From Phytophthora quininea (Eukaryota > Oomycota > Peronosporomycetes > Peronosporales > Peronosporaceae), in contig JAAVTG010000106.1 of assembly GCA_011947345.1 (NCBI GenBank), positions 1 through 28,564 of the forward strand: a DNA stretch of 28,564 nucleotides, in the 5' to 3' direction. The translations under genes and the position numbers were made by a program. The notes beneath the pieces are model-generated. The model saw only the letters and a list, made by a program, of their open reading frames with translations. It made no database searches and was not told the origin of the DNA. This document shows, in pieces, positions 19,768-28,564 of this stretch (positions are counted from its first letter, which is position 1; each line of letters begins with the position of its first letter).

Positions 19768-21526
19768 ATGTACTGGACTGCGACGGCGTGTGGAATGTTG
19801 CCAGAGTGACGAGACAGCCGTCCCCGGGTGAAGTACGGATCGCATATTGGTTGATTAGCATGATAATCATGTTGTCTTTTGTGCTGCAGGTTGAGGTTTT
19901 ATTCGACGGGTGGTCAGCAACGTACAACGAAGTGGTTCCAGTTCACAGTGATCGCCTCGCGCCGTGTCACACGTTCACATGGGCGGTCAAAAGCTGGGTC
20001 AAGAGCAAAAAGTGGCCTGCTTGGCCATCTATTGTAAGTGCCTTCTTATTTGATATTGTTCCGATTGACGTGCTTGAACTTTGTGAATACAGTTAACGAT
20101 CCGGACAATGGGAACGGAGGAAGGGATCGACAATCTTAAGAAGGAGCAGAAATTGCTGGTGGACTTCTTGGATGATCCGGTTTTTGCTAATCGAGGCAGG
20201 TTGTTATGATAATACAAAGATTTCTATAGTTTAATTATTTTATGTTGCTACGATAGATGCTGGACAGAGAAATCCCAGGTGTAACCGTACCAAATGAAGT
20301 TCGATACGAACAGGTCCAAGTCGAATGGAGAGGAGTTTGAGCAGGCGTTGGAATTTAGTCTTCTATCAAATGCCACTTCGAAAATGCCAAAGTTTTCACG
20401 AGGCACGCTCGTGGACACCACAATGAACGAGGTGAAATCAACGAGGCGAAGGATGGGGAATGGCTTGTGGTGCAAGAGTTTTGCAAATAATAAAGACCGT
20501 CACCAGAAACCCCACCAATACGCTTCCATTGAACACGATGTATTGAATGGTAGGAAAGAATCAGCCAGTGCCATGGAAGCAAGGCCAAAATTTGAAACGC
20601 GGACGATCAAGTCGTTACTGGCAAAGCGAGCTGCAAAGTGATCGCACCAGATTGGTACAAAGCTCCAGAAAAACTCTGCAGAGGAATACCGTGCAGTTGC
20701 AAGCGATTTGCCATCTAGTGACGTTGGAGATAGAGAGAACTCCAGTACTAGCGACGATGAACAAATCGTAACTCCGAATAAGCCAGACGCCGATAGCACC
20801 ACGGGTATGTAAACGCTGCACAAATTGTTGGTTGTAGATATGTCCCAGTGATCGTCGTTTTGTGCTGCTGTACGCAGATCAAACTAAAAAGATGTACAAG
20901 GAAAACAAGGCAACCATCGGCGAATACCTCAGAATGAGTTCAAATTCAACAGCTGTGAAAAATGATGCCACGCTATGCCATAACGGACACATTCAAACTC
21001 TCAGCCAAGAATCCGCTTCGGCAACTTCAAGCAAGTCAAAAACAACGATAAAGGTGACCAAGAGTGCGAAGGTGGCGGTAGAGCAAGAATCCGCACAAGA
21101 TGCACTCTTCCAAATAAACTAGCAAATCGTCTGAGAAATCGCTGCGGGAGCTGAAGATTCAGAGGGCAAAGGCTTTTAGCTGAGACCGCCGGTTCGTACG
21201 ATCGAATCCGCATTGGTTTGGCGAGTGCTAACTGTCGCTGAGGTCGCATTTTGATGGTGAAGAGAAGCTCCCAACACGAAAAGCAGCCGCGAAACAAGTG
21301 CGATGCCAGGAGAATGCTGACAAACGTACGTGATAACCAAGTATCGATGACTTCTTCTAACGTGTCGTTTTTGCAGGAAATTCACAAAAGCAATTTGAGT
21401 TGAAGAAGAAGGTCGAAGAATTGCCTGTCAGCGATGACGAGGAGAAGACGTCTCCGAATCCACCACCGCAGTTGGCCAATGATAACGATGTCCAGGAGCA
21501 ACATTCGGGTTGTCCAACCATGTGAA
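19768..21526 (+). pseudogene. Tudor-knot/PWWP array copy 1, exons 2 onward, decayed
   Basis: Exons 19768-19832 (65 nt), 19890-20033 (144), 20093-20199 (107), 20257-20804 and 20878-21119, with degraded pieces to about 21526. Exons 2-3 give DCDGVWNVARV and LFDGWSATYNEVV, a Tudor-knot/chromobarrel-like fold, then SWVKSKKWPAWPSIV with LLVDFLDD, the PWWP-like core. Exon 5 keeps the family block (EFEQALEFSLLSNATSKMP, RRRMGNGLW). It has TAA at 20282-20284 and TGA at 20639-20641, and the last exons are out of frame in places (SKSSEKSLRELKIQRAK, then a final GCPTM stop at 21524-21526). Exon 1 is at 11305, cut off by the nested transposons. It groups with copy 4 (DCDG, MGNGLW, NKDRH). Splicing over the 8.4-kb intron is possible in principle, but the stops argue for a pseudogene. 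Confidence 0.68.
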
Positions 21527-21547
21527 AGTGATATGTGTTGCTATAAT

Positions 21548-21553
21548 AATAAA
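21548..21553 (+). terminator. Possible polyadenylation signal of copy 1
   Basis: AATAAA in an AT-rich stretch, about 20 bp after the last stop of copy 1. No cleavage site can be seen from sequence. Confidence 0.35.
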
Positions 21554-21586
21554 AATGAATTCATGAAGAACGTGTGAAAATCTCTG

Positions 21587-21599
21587 ATGGCTACATTTT
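21587..21599 (+). promoter_or_regulatory. Shared upstream motif of array copies 2 and 4
   Basis: ATGGCTACATTTT lies 82 bp before the ATG of copy 2 and occurs identically at 26463-26475, 69 bp before the ATG of copy 4. CATTTT fits the oomycete flanking promoter element (CAWTTT) that follows the initiator. Confidence 0.35.
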
Positions 21600-21668
21600 C
21601 CAAACTGTCACGTTTTCAACACAAACTTCAGTCCTTGATTTGAAGGCAGATATCGGCGCCGCTGGCTC

Positions 21669-24417
21669 ATGGCGCGCACCATCCTGACCCACAGGCGCCA
21701 CAAGCATCGGAGCAGTCGTGGCACGTCTCCACGTCCGACGGTGGAGCTCAAGAAAGGCGACTGGATTGGTACAAACCTCGGTTCCTGCAGCCCCAGTCTG
21801 CTGTTCTTTTTCTCTAAACTTTATAAGTGTTTATTTTGTGTCTTAGATGTGATGGACACGTACGGAATGTGGAACGTGGCTCGCGTGTTGGGCGTCCCGT
21901 CCCCTGGAGAGGTCTGTGGGGTCAATGTACAAATAGTAGCATCTTGCTGATGCCCGGTTGTTGCTGCAGGTGGAGATCACATACGATGGCTGGGAAGATA
22001 CTTATGACGAGATAGTGCGAGTGGACTCGCACCGGGTGGCACCATACCACACGTTTACCTGGGCTGTCAAGTGCTGGGTCAAATATCTGAACTGGCCCAT
22101 GTGGCCGGCAGTGGTTAGTAGACTTATACATTAAATTTATTGTTATGAATCGATGTTCTAATGAAGTTGTGCTGTAGATCACTATTCGAACCCCTGGAAC
22201 AGAAGAAGGGATAGTCAACCTCATGGAGGAGAAAAGAGTGCACGTTGACTTCTTTGATAATTCAGATTTTGATCATCGAGACAGGTACATTTCTTTTGGA
22301 TATGCGTGTGATCGAGTTGAGACTGACGAGTGTTGATGCGCCAGGTGCTGGCAAGTGAAGCAAAAGAATCGTCTTCGTACTTTTGATGATAATTACGATA
22401 AGATTCGAGCCGCGACAAATGGCGCGCAGTTTGAGCGCTCGCTGGGCTTGGCGTTGCAGTCGGATGCAACGACTGTAATGCCAGTATTCGTGAAGGGGTC
22501 ACTTCCTTCTCAATATGAGGAGGCCACAACGATGTCGGTCGATGAGAAGAGGAGGGTGATGGGGGAGGAACTTTGGCATAAGAATTTTCTTAACAACCGG
22601 GAGCGGCATTATCGGACGCACATCTACGAGAAAATCGACGGGGTCATCGTGAAGTTCAAGCAGGATGAAAATTATAGCGACACAACTATCGGTGAATCCA
22701 AATCGATCAAGAACCTCACGCCGGAAAGGGGGCCGAGAATGAGAACGTCAAAGTCAAAAAACAAGCGACTGCATTCTGCAAAGCAGGTGAACGAGGTTGT
22801 GAAAGCCGAGGAAAGCGCGGACGTAGAGGTCGAGGTGCCATTCGTGTTATCTGAGATACATAGCAGCGATGAAAGTTCGGATGATCAAGTAGTTCAAGGC
22901 GCGAATAAAAACGCCGGCGTTTGAGAACACGAAGGCGTCTGAGAACAGCAGATACTACCCCAAGCAAGAGGAAAACAATCACAAAACAGCAGCGAGTTAA
23001 AGGTGCGTTTACCAAACACTCAACACCGTTTTGTGTCAAATCTAACACGGAAATATTGTCTAACACCGGTCCAGGCCCAGTTAAAATGGCTGCTAGAAGA
23101 AGCTCTCCGCCTGTGAGAGGGTATCTGAACCTAAACGATATCTCAACCGGAGACCATTCTTCAAATGATGGTCGTGAGCCCGAGCAAGTCGAAGCGAAAC
23201 CGATGGAGCCCACTGCTACCGCGAAACAAGCCTCCAAAGTTGAAGAAGCTCTTGCAATATTAAAGGCGGCCAATGTTCTTGGTGCTGGCTCATTGCTTGA
23301 AGCACAATTAGTCAAAGCGGCTGCAGAACTGGAAGAGGCGAGGAAAAAGGCAATTGAGGCGGAGGCAGTAGCTGAAGCTGCACAGAAGCAAGTGGCGATG
23401 GTGTGTGGCCAACTAGTTATGGGTGCGTGTGTTTTACTGCTCTCGTTTGGATCTCAAAAACCCTAATGTATCATGTGTATTGCAGCGCAGGAAAAGCCCA
23501 AAGTAATTTCTCCTGGTCCGGATGAGGTAGAGTCACGTCGATCGCGCGAGGCGAGTGCTGAGCGTCTGGACTATGTGTCCGAGAGAAAAGAGAGTCCGCC
23601 GTCCTCGAACGTGGTTCATCAAAGTAAGAAAATTAACTGCATTTTCTGGGTTTGTTGCTCTCTAACAATACTATATTCGTCCTGAAGAAGAAAACGTGAA
23701 TACCAGGATGGATGTGGGTTTGGAAGATGCTGACAGCATCCTGGAGTTAAACGCAGACAGCAAAGAGCCATGCTCCGACAGTGAGGAGTCGAAAGGTGCA
23801 TCCCCGCCTCAGGAAAAGAACAGCCCCGTGCTTCCTAACGATAGTGACGAAGAAAGTAAGCATCCTGACAGAGTGGAAGCACGGGACATCATTAACCCTA
23901 TTGCTAACAGTGAAGATGTGGAGCTGACGCACCCTGATCCACTCCCAGAAGAGCCAACGTCGAGTGGCGAAGCTGGACAAGCAAGATGTTATGATCCACG
24001 CGAACGTGCGTTCATGATGCGAGCCGACAAAGACGGTAAGCCATTGTTGCTTAGATCTACTAGTAGTTGTTGCATTATCTTAACTGACTTCGACATGGTC
24101 GAATGTTTCACAGTTGCAGTCCAGGCTAAAGGTTCAACCAGTAAAGTGAGGGATTTGAAGAAGACGTCAATTAGTGTTCCGAGGAAGTTTGCCAAGACAT
24201 CGACTGGGGCATCACATAAGTTTCCTGTCCCGAATAACTCTGTGAAGCGCCGTTTTCAGGTGCCCGAGTTGGGGTCGTCGGTTACGGGGCTTCTCCCTGT
24301 GTGCCTCTTGCAGCTCCATCTCCACGCGTGTTTAGCTCAAGTCGACAGTTTTGCATGGACTCTTGGTTCAAAAGCAAGCTAATGGATGAGTTTCTGAACA
24401 CGAACGCGACTGGCTAA
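21669..24417 (+). CDS. Tudor-knot/PWWP-like protein, array copy 2, nine exons
   Basis: Exons: 21669-21768, 21847-21911, 21970-22113, 22178-22284, 22345-23002, 23081-23422, 23486-23623, 23688-24035, 24114-24417; phases fit. The N-terminus is basic (MARTILTHRRHKHRSSRG). Then comes a Tudor-knot-like domain: TVELKKGDWIG, DTYGMWNVARV, YDGWEDTYDEIVRVDSHRVA. A PWWP-like core follows: CWVKYLNWPMWPAVV and RVHVDFFD. Exon 5 carries the family block FERSLGLALQSDATTVMPVF to RERHYRTHIYEKI, then an acidic SEIHSSDESSDD. Exon 6 has MAARRSSP and an alanine-rich coiled coil. The end has RAFMMRADKDG, SISVPRKF and DSWFKSK. Tudor and PWWP domains read methylated histones, so a chromatin role is likely. Two missing bases (22920-22922, near 24297-24305) interrupt the frame. 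Confidence 0.72.
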
Positions 24418-24539
24418 TCGGCGGCGTGACGTCCAGCAGAGCGGAAGCATGGACTCTGCAGTGTCCTGTGACTTCAGTTTTAGTTGAAGAATTAGTCGTA
24501 AAATTATCCAGAAATATCGACCCAAAACATCGAATCGTG

Positions 24540-26308
24540 ATGGCGCGCACCATGCAGACCCAGAGGCGGTCGGAGCTCCGCAGGTCGTCGCGCCCGACGG
24601 TGGAGCTCGCACGAGGCGACTGGATCGGTACAGACCCATCCATTGGTGCTAACAAATCATGGCCCAGCTGATCGTGTGGCTCTAGACGTGATGGACACCT
24701 ACGGCACTTGGAACGTGGCCCGCGTGCTGAGTGTTCCGTCGCCTGGACAGGTATTATTCAATGCTCTTTATAACTAAGGAGCCATTCTGACGGCTGCTCT
24801 GTCGCCGCAGGCTGAGATCACGTACGACGGCTGGCCCAGAGAGTTCGACGAAGTAGTTCGCGTGGATTCGCCCCGAGTGGCGCCTTATCACACGTTCACG
24901 TCGGCCGTCAAGTGCTGGGTCAAGTATCTCAATTGGCCTATGTGGCCGGCAGTGGTGAGCAGAACGATTTAACTATGTGTAGATTTTTAGCTGATGCCGT
25001 GGTAGATCACCATTAGAACGCCTGGAACGGAGGAGGGGATTGTCAATCTCATGAAGGAGAAGAGAGTTCACGTTGATTTCTTCGACCACCAAGATTTTGA
25101 GCATCGAGACAGGTTTCGTGTTGAGCAAGGAGAGGATACTGTGATTTACAGTATCTCATTGTGGTGATGCAACAGGTGCTGGCAGGCGAGGCAACGAGGT
25201 CGGTTGCAGGCCTTTGATGAAAACTACGACGAGGCTAGGGCCGGGACGAATGGGTTTTTATTCGAGCAGTCGCTACGCCGTGCTCTGCTTTCGGATGCAT
25301 CGGCAGAGATGCCCGTGTTTATCAAAGGGATGTTGCCTGCTGGGTATGCCAAGACCACAACCATGTCAGCGGACAAGAAAAGGCGTGAGATGGGGGACGA
25401 GCGTTGGCATGAGAACTTTTAACAAGCAGACAGAGGCACTACCAGACGCACGTCTACAAGGACATTGGCGGCATCTCTGTGAAACATGAGAAAGAAGACA
25501 ATCATGACACGATTACTGGGGAATTCGAGCCTGGCGACAACACAAAGCCAGAAGAGTTTGTGGTGCCTGGAGGTCTGGAAGTGCCGAGAGCGAAAAAAGA
25601 GGCTGAAACCTGTAAAAGCGAAGTGGAAAACCGTAAACGTGAAGAAGAAACCCGTGAAAATTGAGACCTCACCAGACATATCGGCAGCAAGCGCTGAGGA
25701 AGCAGCCATCGATTTGGAGGATGACAATGACAGCGTTGTCTCGTTGAGCATGGAACGCGGGAAAGAAAGCTCCAAAGGTAAGAGGTCGAAGAATGCCTTG
25801 GCATTACTTAAAGATACCTCCAGCGTCGCCGTGGAGATCGGAAAAGCAAATAAGCACGCGACAATCGTCGAACAGGATATCAACACCGCTTGTCAAAGGG
25901 CCTTGGTGGAGTTAATGCAACCTGAAGTGATTGCAAATAGCGAAGACACCAACGAGCGCCAATCTCGTAAACTACGTCAACGCGCTTTCGTCATGCGAGC
26001 AGATAAAGGCGGTAAGTATTTTATTGATTAACTCTTGGTGCTTCTAGCGTTGTGGAACTGACATGACTGTTATTCTATTTGCAGTTGTTGGGATCAAAGC
26101 GACAGATTCTACCACGAAAAAGGCAAAGTTCTCGAAGCGTACGCTGATCAGTATCCCTCGGAAGTTCCCCAACGGGGTATCGCGAAAGCTTCCAAACTTT
26201 AAAGACGCCGACGAAAAGCTGTCACCGCCATCGAACGTGTTCAGCTCAAGTCACAACTTTTCGATCGACTCCTGGTTCAAAAGTAAATTTGCTACCGTCA
26301 CTTCATAA
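24540..26308 (+). CDS. Tudor-knot/PWWP-like protein, array copy 3, six exons
   Basis: Exons: 24540-24627, 24686-24750, 24811-24954, 25006-25112, 25176-26011, 26085-26308. It opens MARTMQTQRRSELRRSSRPT, very like copy 2. The domains repeat: ELARGDWIG, DTYGTWNVARVLSVPSPGQ, YDGWPREFDEVVRVDSPRVA, then CWVKYLNWPMWPAVV and RVHVDFFDHQDFEHRDR. Exon 5 has FEQSLRRALLSDASAEMPVF and RRREMGDERWHENF. It lacks the separate coiled-coil exons of copy 2 but keeps the ending RAFVMRADKGG, ISIPRKFP, FSSSHNFSIDSWFKSK. Two indels break exon 5: one T missing at 25417-25420 and one A too many at 25593-25598. With those set aside the frame is continuous. Copy 3 is the closest relative of copy 2 in the array, 122 bp downstream of it. 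Confidence 0.72.
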
Positions 26309-26462
26309 AGAACGCTCTAGTGTTTTTACGGGATTCATGTACAGTATGGAGACGAGAGGGTTACCATCGCAGACACCTCTCGTCCTAGGGTGATATGCAC
26401 AGGTAGCGGTGCAACTCAAGCAACAAATTATCATAATTTCGACCATCAAAAAGGACATTTTT

Positions 26463-26475
26463 ATGGCTACATTTT
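26463..26475 (+). promoter_or_regulatory. Shared upstream motif of array copies 2 and 4 (second occurrence)
   Basis: ATGGCTACATTTT, identical to 21587-21599, lies 69 bp before the ATG of copy 4. The rest of the 223-bp gap after copy 3 shows no gene. A near-palindromic pair (GAGACGAGAGG / CCTCTCGTC) at about 26350-26383 might form a hairpin near the 3' end of copy 3. Confidence 0.3.
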
Positions 26476-26531
26476 ACATCACACAAGACTCGTTCCAAAA
26501 CTTCAAGATTCGACCTTTCTTAGCTGTTCCC

Positions 26532-28564
26532 ATGAGCTCCAAGCGTTCCAAGCACAAGCCCAAGGGCTCCGGCAAGTCCCCTCACCACTCCATCACGCTC
26601 ACCAAGGGCGACTGGCTGGGTGCGCGGGTTATCTGAGCCACAACCGCGTCCCTGTCCACTCATTTTGCTGTCCTGGGTTTTGTGTGTAGACGTTATGGAC
26701 TGCGACGGCATTTGGACCGTCGCCAGAGTGCTCAGCGTGCCGTCAGCAGAAGAGGTCGAGTCTGTTATCATAATTTACCACAAAGAACTGCACCTAACGT
26801 CTCGGTTACTGCAGGTGGAGGTCACATACGACGGCTGGCCCGCCGAGTACAATGAAGTGGTGCGCGTGGACTCGGAGCGAGTGGCTCCGTACCACACGTT
26901 CACATGGGCGGTGCGATGCTGGGTCAAGTACCTGAACTGGCCCATGTGGCCGTCTGTGGTGAGTTGTAGAGGAAGATTCTGTAGTAGTTGTGTTATTATT
27001 TGACATTTTTCATGACTGGTAGATTACCATTCGGACACCAGGGACACGAGAGGGGATTACCAACTTGGCTCTGGAAAACCAACTCTTTGTGGACTTTTAG
27101 ACGATTCAAACTTCGGCAGACGAGATAGGTGTGTGCTGGTACATTGCTGGTGCTAGTGAAGAGATAAAAACTGTTTCCTTGTAGGTGCTGGCAGCCCAAG
27201 CGTCAAATTCGGGAATGGGGTGACAATTATGAGAACAAACGGATGCGGACTTGTGGAGGGCAATTTGAGCGAGCGTTGCTGTACGCTATGCAGTCCGATG
27301 CGACGACCATCCTGCCGACGTTCACTCGAGGAACGCTTCCTGACCAGTACAAAAACTCCACCACAGAATCGGTTCACGAAACGCGGCGATCCATGGGAAA
27401 TGGCCTCTGGTTCAGGAGTTTCGCGGATAACAAAGATCGTCACTATAAAACACACAAGTACGAGACCGTCGGGAATATCAAGATGAATGTGGTGGACACA
27501 ACAGACGACGTGGCGCATTACGTGGCAAAAATGGATTTGCGCAATTCACGTAAAAGAAAAAGCATCCTAAGCGAACACACCGCTCGATGAAAGTCGATGA
27601 TGATTCACCGTTGAAGGCGGAGGAACCGTATGTGCTTGAGATCAGTAGCAGTGACGATAGTTACAGCGAATCCGACCAAGCGGCTCGCTTCAAGCGAAGA
27701 CGTTTAAACACGAACGCTAGATCCCCAGTGTCGCGCAAAAAGAAACAAGATATAGCAACGACAGCAAACATTGCAGGGACCTTAGCAAGACATGTCACTG
27801 TCATCATGGACCAGATTATTGTGGATGACGACGAAGACGACGGTGATAGTGAAAGCAGCAGAGGCTCACGGCGAAAAACTCGAAAAAGAAGCCTGGGCCC
27901 TCCACTAAAAAGCGCGTTGCAGCTGACGATTTGGAGAATACTGAAGAATGGAGTGAGGAACGTGTTGAAAGCGTTTCAGAATCGTCTGGTTCAAGATCTA
28001 CGTCTTGTTCCCCACAGCTGACGCCTAAAGCTGACAGAAGTTCGAGTTCAAAGCGAGTGCGCCGTACCAAAGTAAAGGGGGCAGGGTTTTGCACAGCCAG
28101 GCGTGGACGAGTCTGTTCAAGGAGAACGAGCGAAATGACTACAACACTGAAAAAACAGGTATCTCGTGTGTGCTGCAGATGACTGTTTATTGTTGTGATA
28201 ACTTTCGTGTTTTTATTAAAGATGGAGCTTTGTCCGACAGCAAGGTCATGAAAATGACAATGATAATGTCTTGTCCGATAGTTTCGATCCAGAAACCACA
28301 TCCGAAGACAAAACTGCAAGCTCTTTGGATTCGTGGATGGATAACATACAGGCCAGACCTGGGTCTACCACTCGTTCTGAAATAAAACACAAAGCGACAT
28401 CGAAAGGTGAAATCGACCAAACCCAAGAAGACCAAAGGTACCGACATGAGCAAAAAGCGAAAGTACGGGCAGTTGATTAATCTGATTGTATCTTATGGCG
28501 TAGCTACGACCAAGATGGCGGCTAGGCGAAGTAATCCAGATATGCAAGAATATGTTCGCGCAAG
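26532..28564 (+). CDS. Tudor-knot/PWWP-like protein, array copy 4, cut by window end
   Basis: Exons: 26532-26619, 26690-26754, 26815-26958, 27023-27128, 27185-28158, then from about 28222, running off the window. The start is Lys/Ser-rich (MSSKRSKHKPKGSGKSP), then TLTKGDWLG, DCDGIWTVARV, YDGWPAEYNEVVRVDSERVA, CWVKYLNWPMWPSVV. Exon 4 is 106 nt, not 107: a T is missing at 27095-27098 within the FVDF region. Exon 5 has FERALLYAMQSDATTILPTF, RRSMGNGLWFRSFADNKDRH, then an acidic/serine-rich EISSSDDSYSESD and a basic FKRRRLNTNARSP, with further breaks near 27588, 27883-27887 and about 28076-28095. Near the end, KMAARRSNPD (28513-28542) matches the MAARRSSP start of exon 6 in copy 2, so the gene continues. 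It pairs with copy 1. Confidence 0.68.

Noticed and set aside
28508..28522. CCAAGATGGCGG near the window end, resembling the transposon end sequence CCAAGATGG
   Set aside because: Here it encodes TKMAA in copy 4 and no inverted partner or TA context is seen; a chance match over 9-10 bases is enough.
1..28564. CRISPR arrays, tRNA or rRNA genes, bacterial operons
   Set aside because: No spaced short repeats, no cloverleaf or rRNA-like sequence was seen, and the spliced genes and element types are eukaryotic.

Overview
The window looks like nuclear DNA of an oomycete, probably Phytophthora or a close relative. The evidence is short GT-AG introns of about 60-75 bp with CTAAC-type branch points and YAG acceptors, tightly packed genes, a DDE transposase of the Tc1/IS630 type with its own introns, and a chromodomain Ty3/Gypsy element. 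I assign the organism from gene style only; I could not search a database.

Left part (1-11.2 kb): six housekeeping-like genes. These are the 3' end of a METTL21/FAM86-type lysine methyltransferase (+); a PTPMT1-like mitochondrial dual-specificity phosphatase (-, four exons), whose stop codon overlaps that of the methyltransferase; a very large protein with about seven cyclic-nucleotide-binding-like domains and a C-terminal PH domain (+, 11 exons, about 1,990 aa); a guanylate kinase with an N-terminal RIIa/Dpy-30-like docking domain (-); an ankyrin-repeat protein with a long Pro/Ala/Gln-rich tail (-); and a RING-H2 protein (+).

Right part (11.3-28.56 kb): a tandem array of four paralogous genes on the + strand. 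Each encodes a Tudor-knot/chromobarrel-like domain followed by a PWWP-like domain and a further conserved block. Exons 2, 3 and 4 have fixed lengths of 65, 144 and 107 nt in every copy, apart from one apparent 1-nt deletion. Copy 1 is split. Its first exon lies at 11305-11359 and exon 2 resumes at 19768. The intron between them holds an 8.35-kb nested insertion. A TA-target DNA transposon (11418-19764) landed on the TA of the intron's own TAG splice acceptor, so the duplicated TA rebuilds that acceptor. Inside the transposon, a 6.6-kb chromovirus (12388-19001, 5-bp TTAGT target duplication, LTRs differing at one position by eye) sits in an intron of the transposase, at its ACTAAC branch-point-like sequence.

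Many of the spliced reading frames break at single-base indels, mostly missing bases in homopolymers (about twenty places). They hit conserved host genes as well as transposons, so much of the apparent gene breakage is more likely assembly error than decay. Nonsense codons in the retrotransposon and stops in copy 1 are not explained this way.
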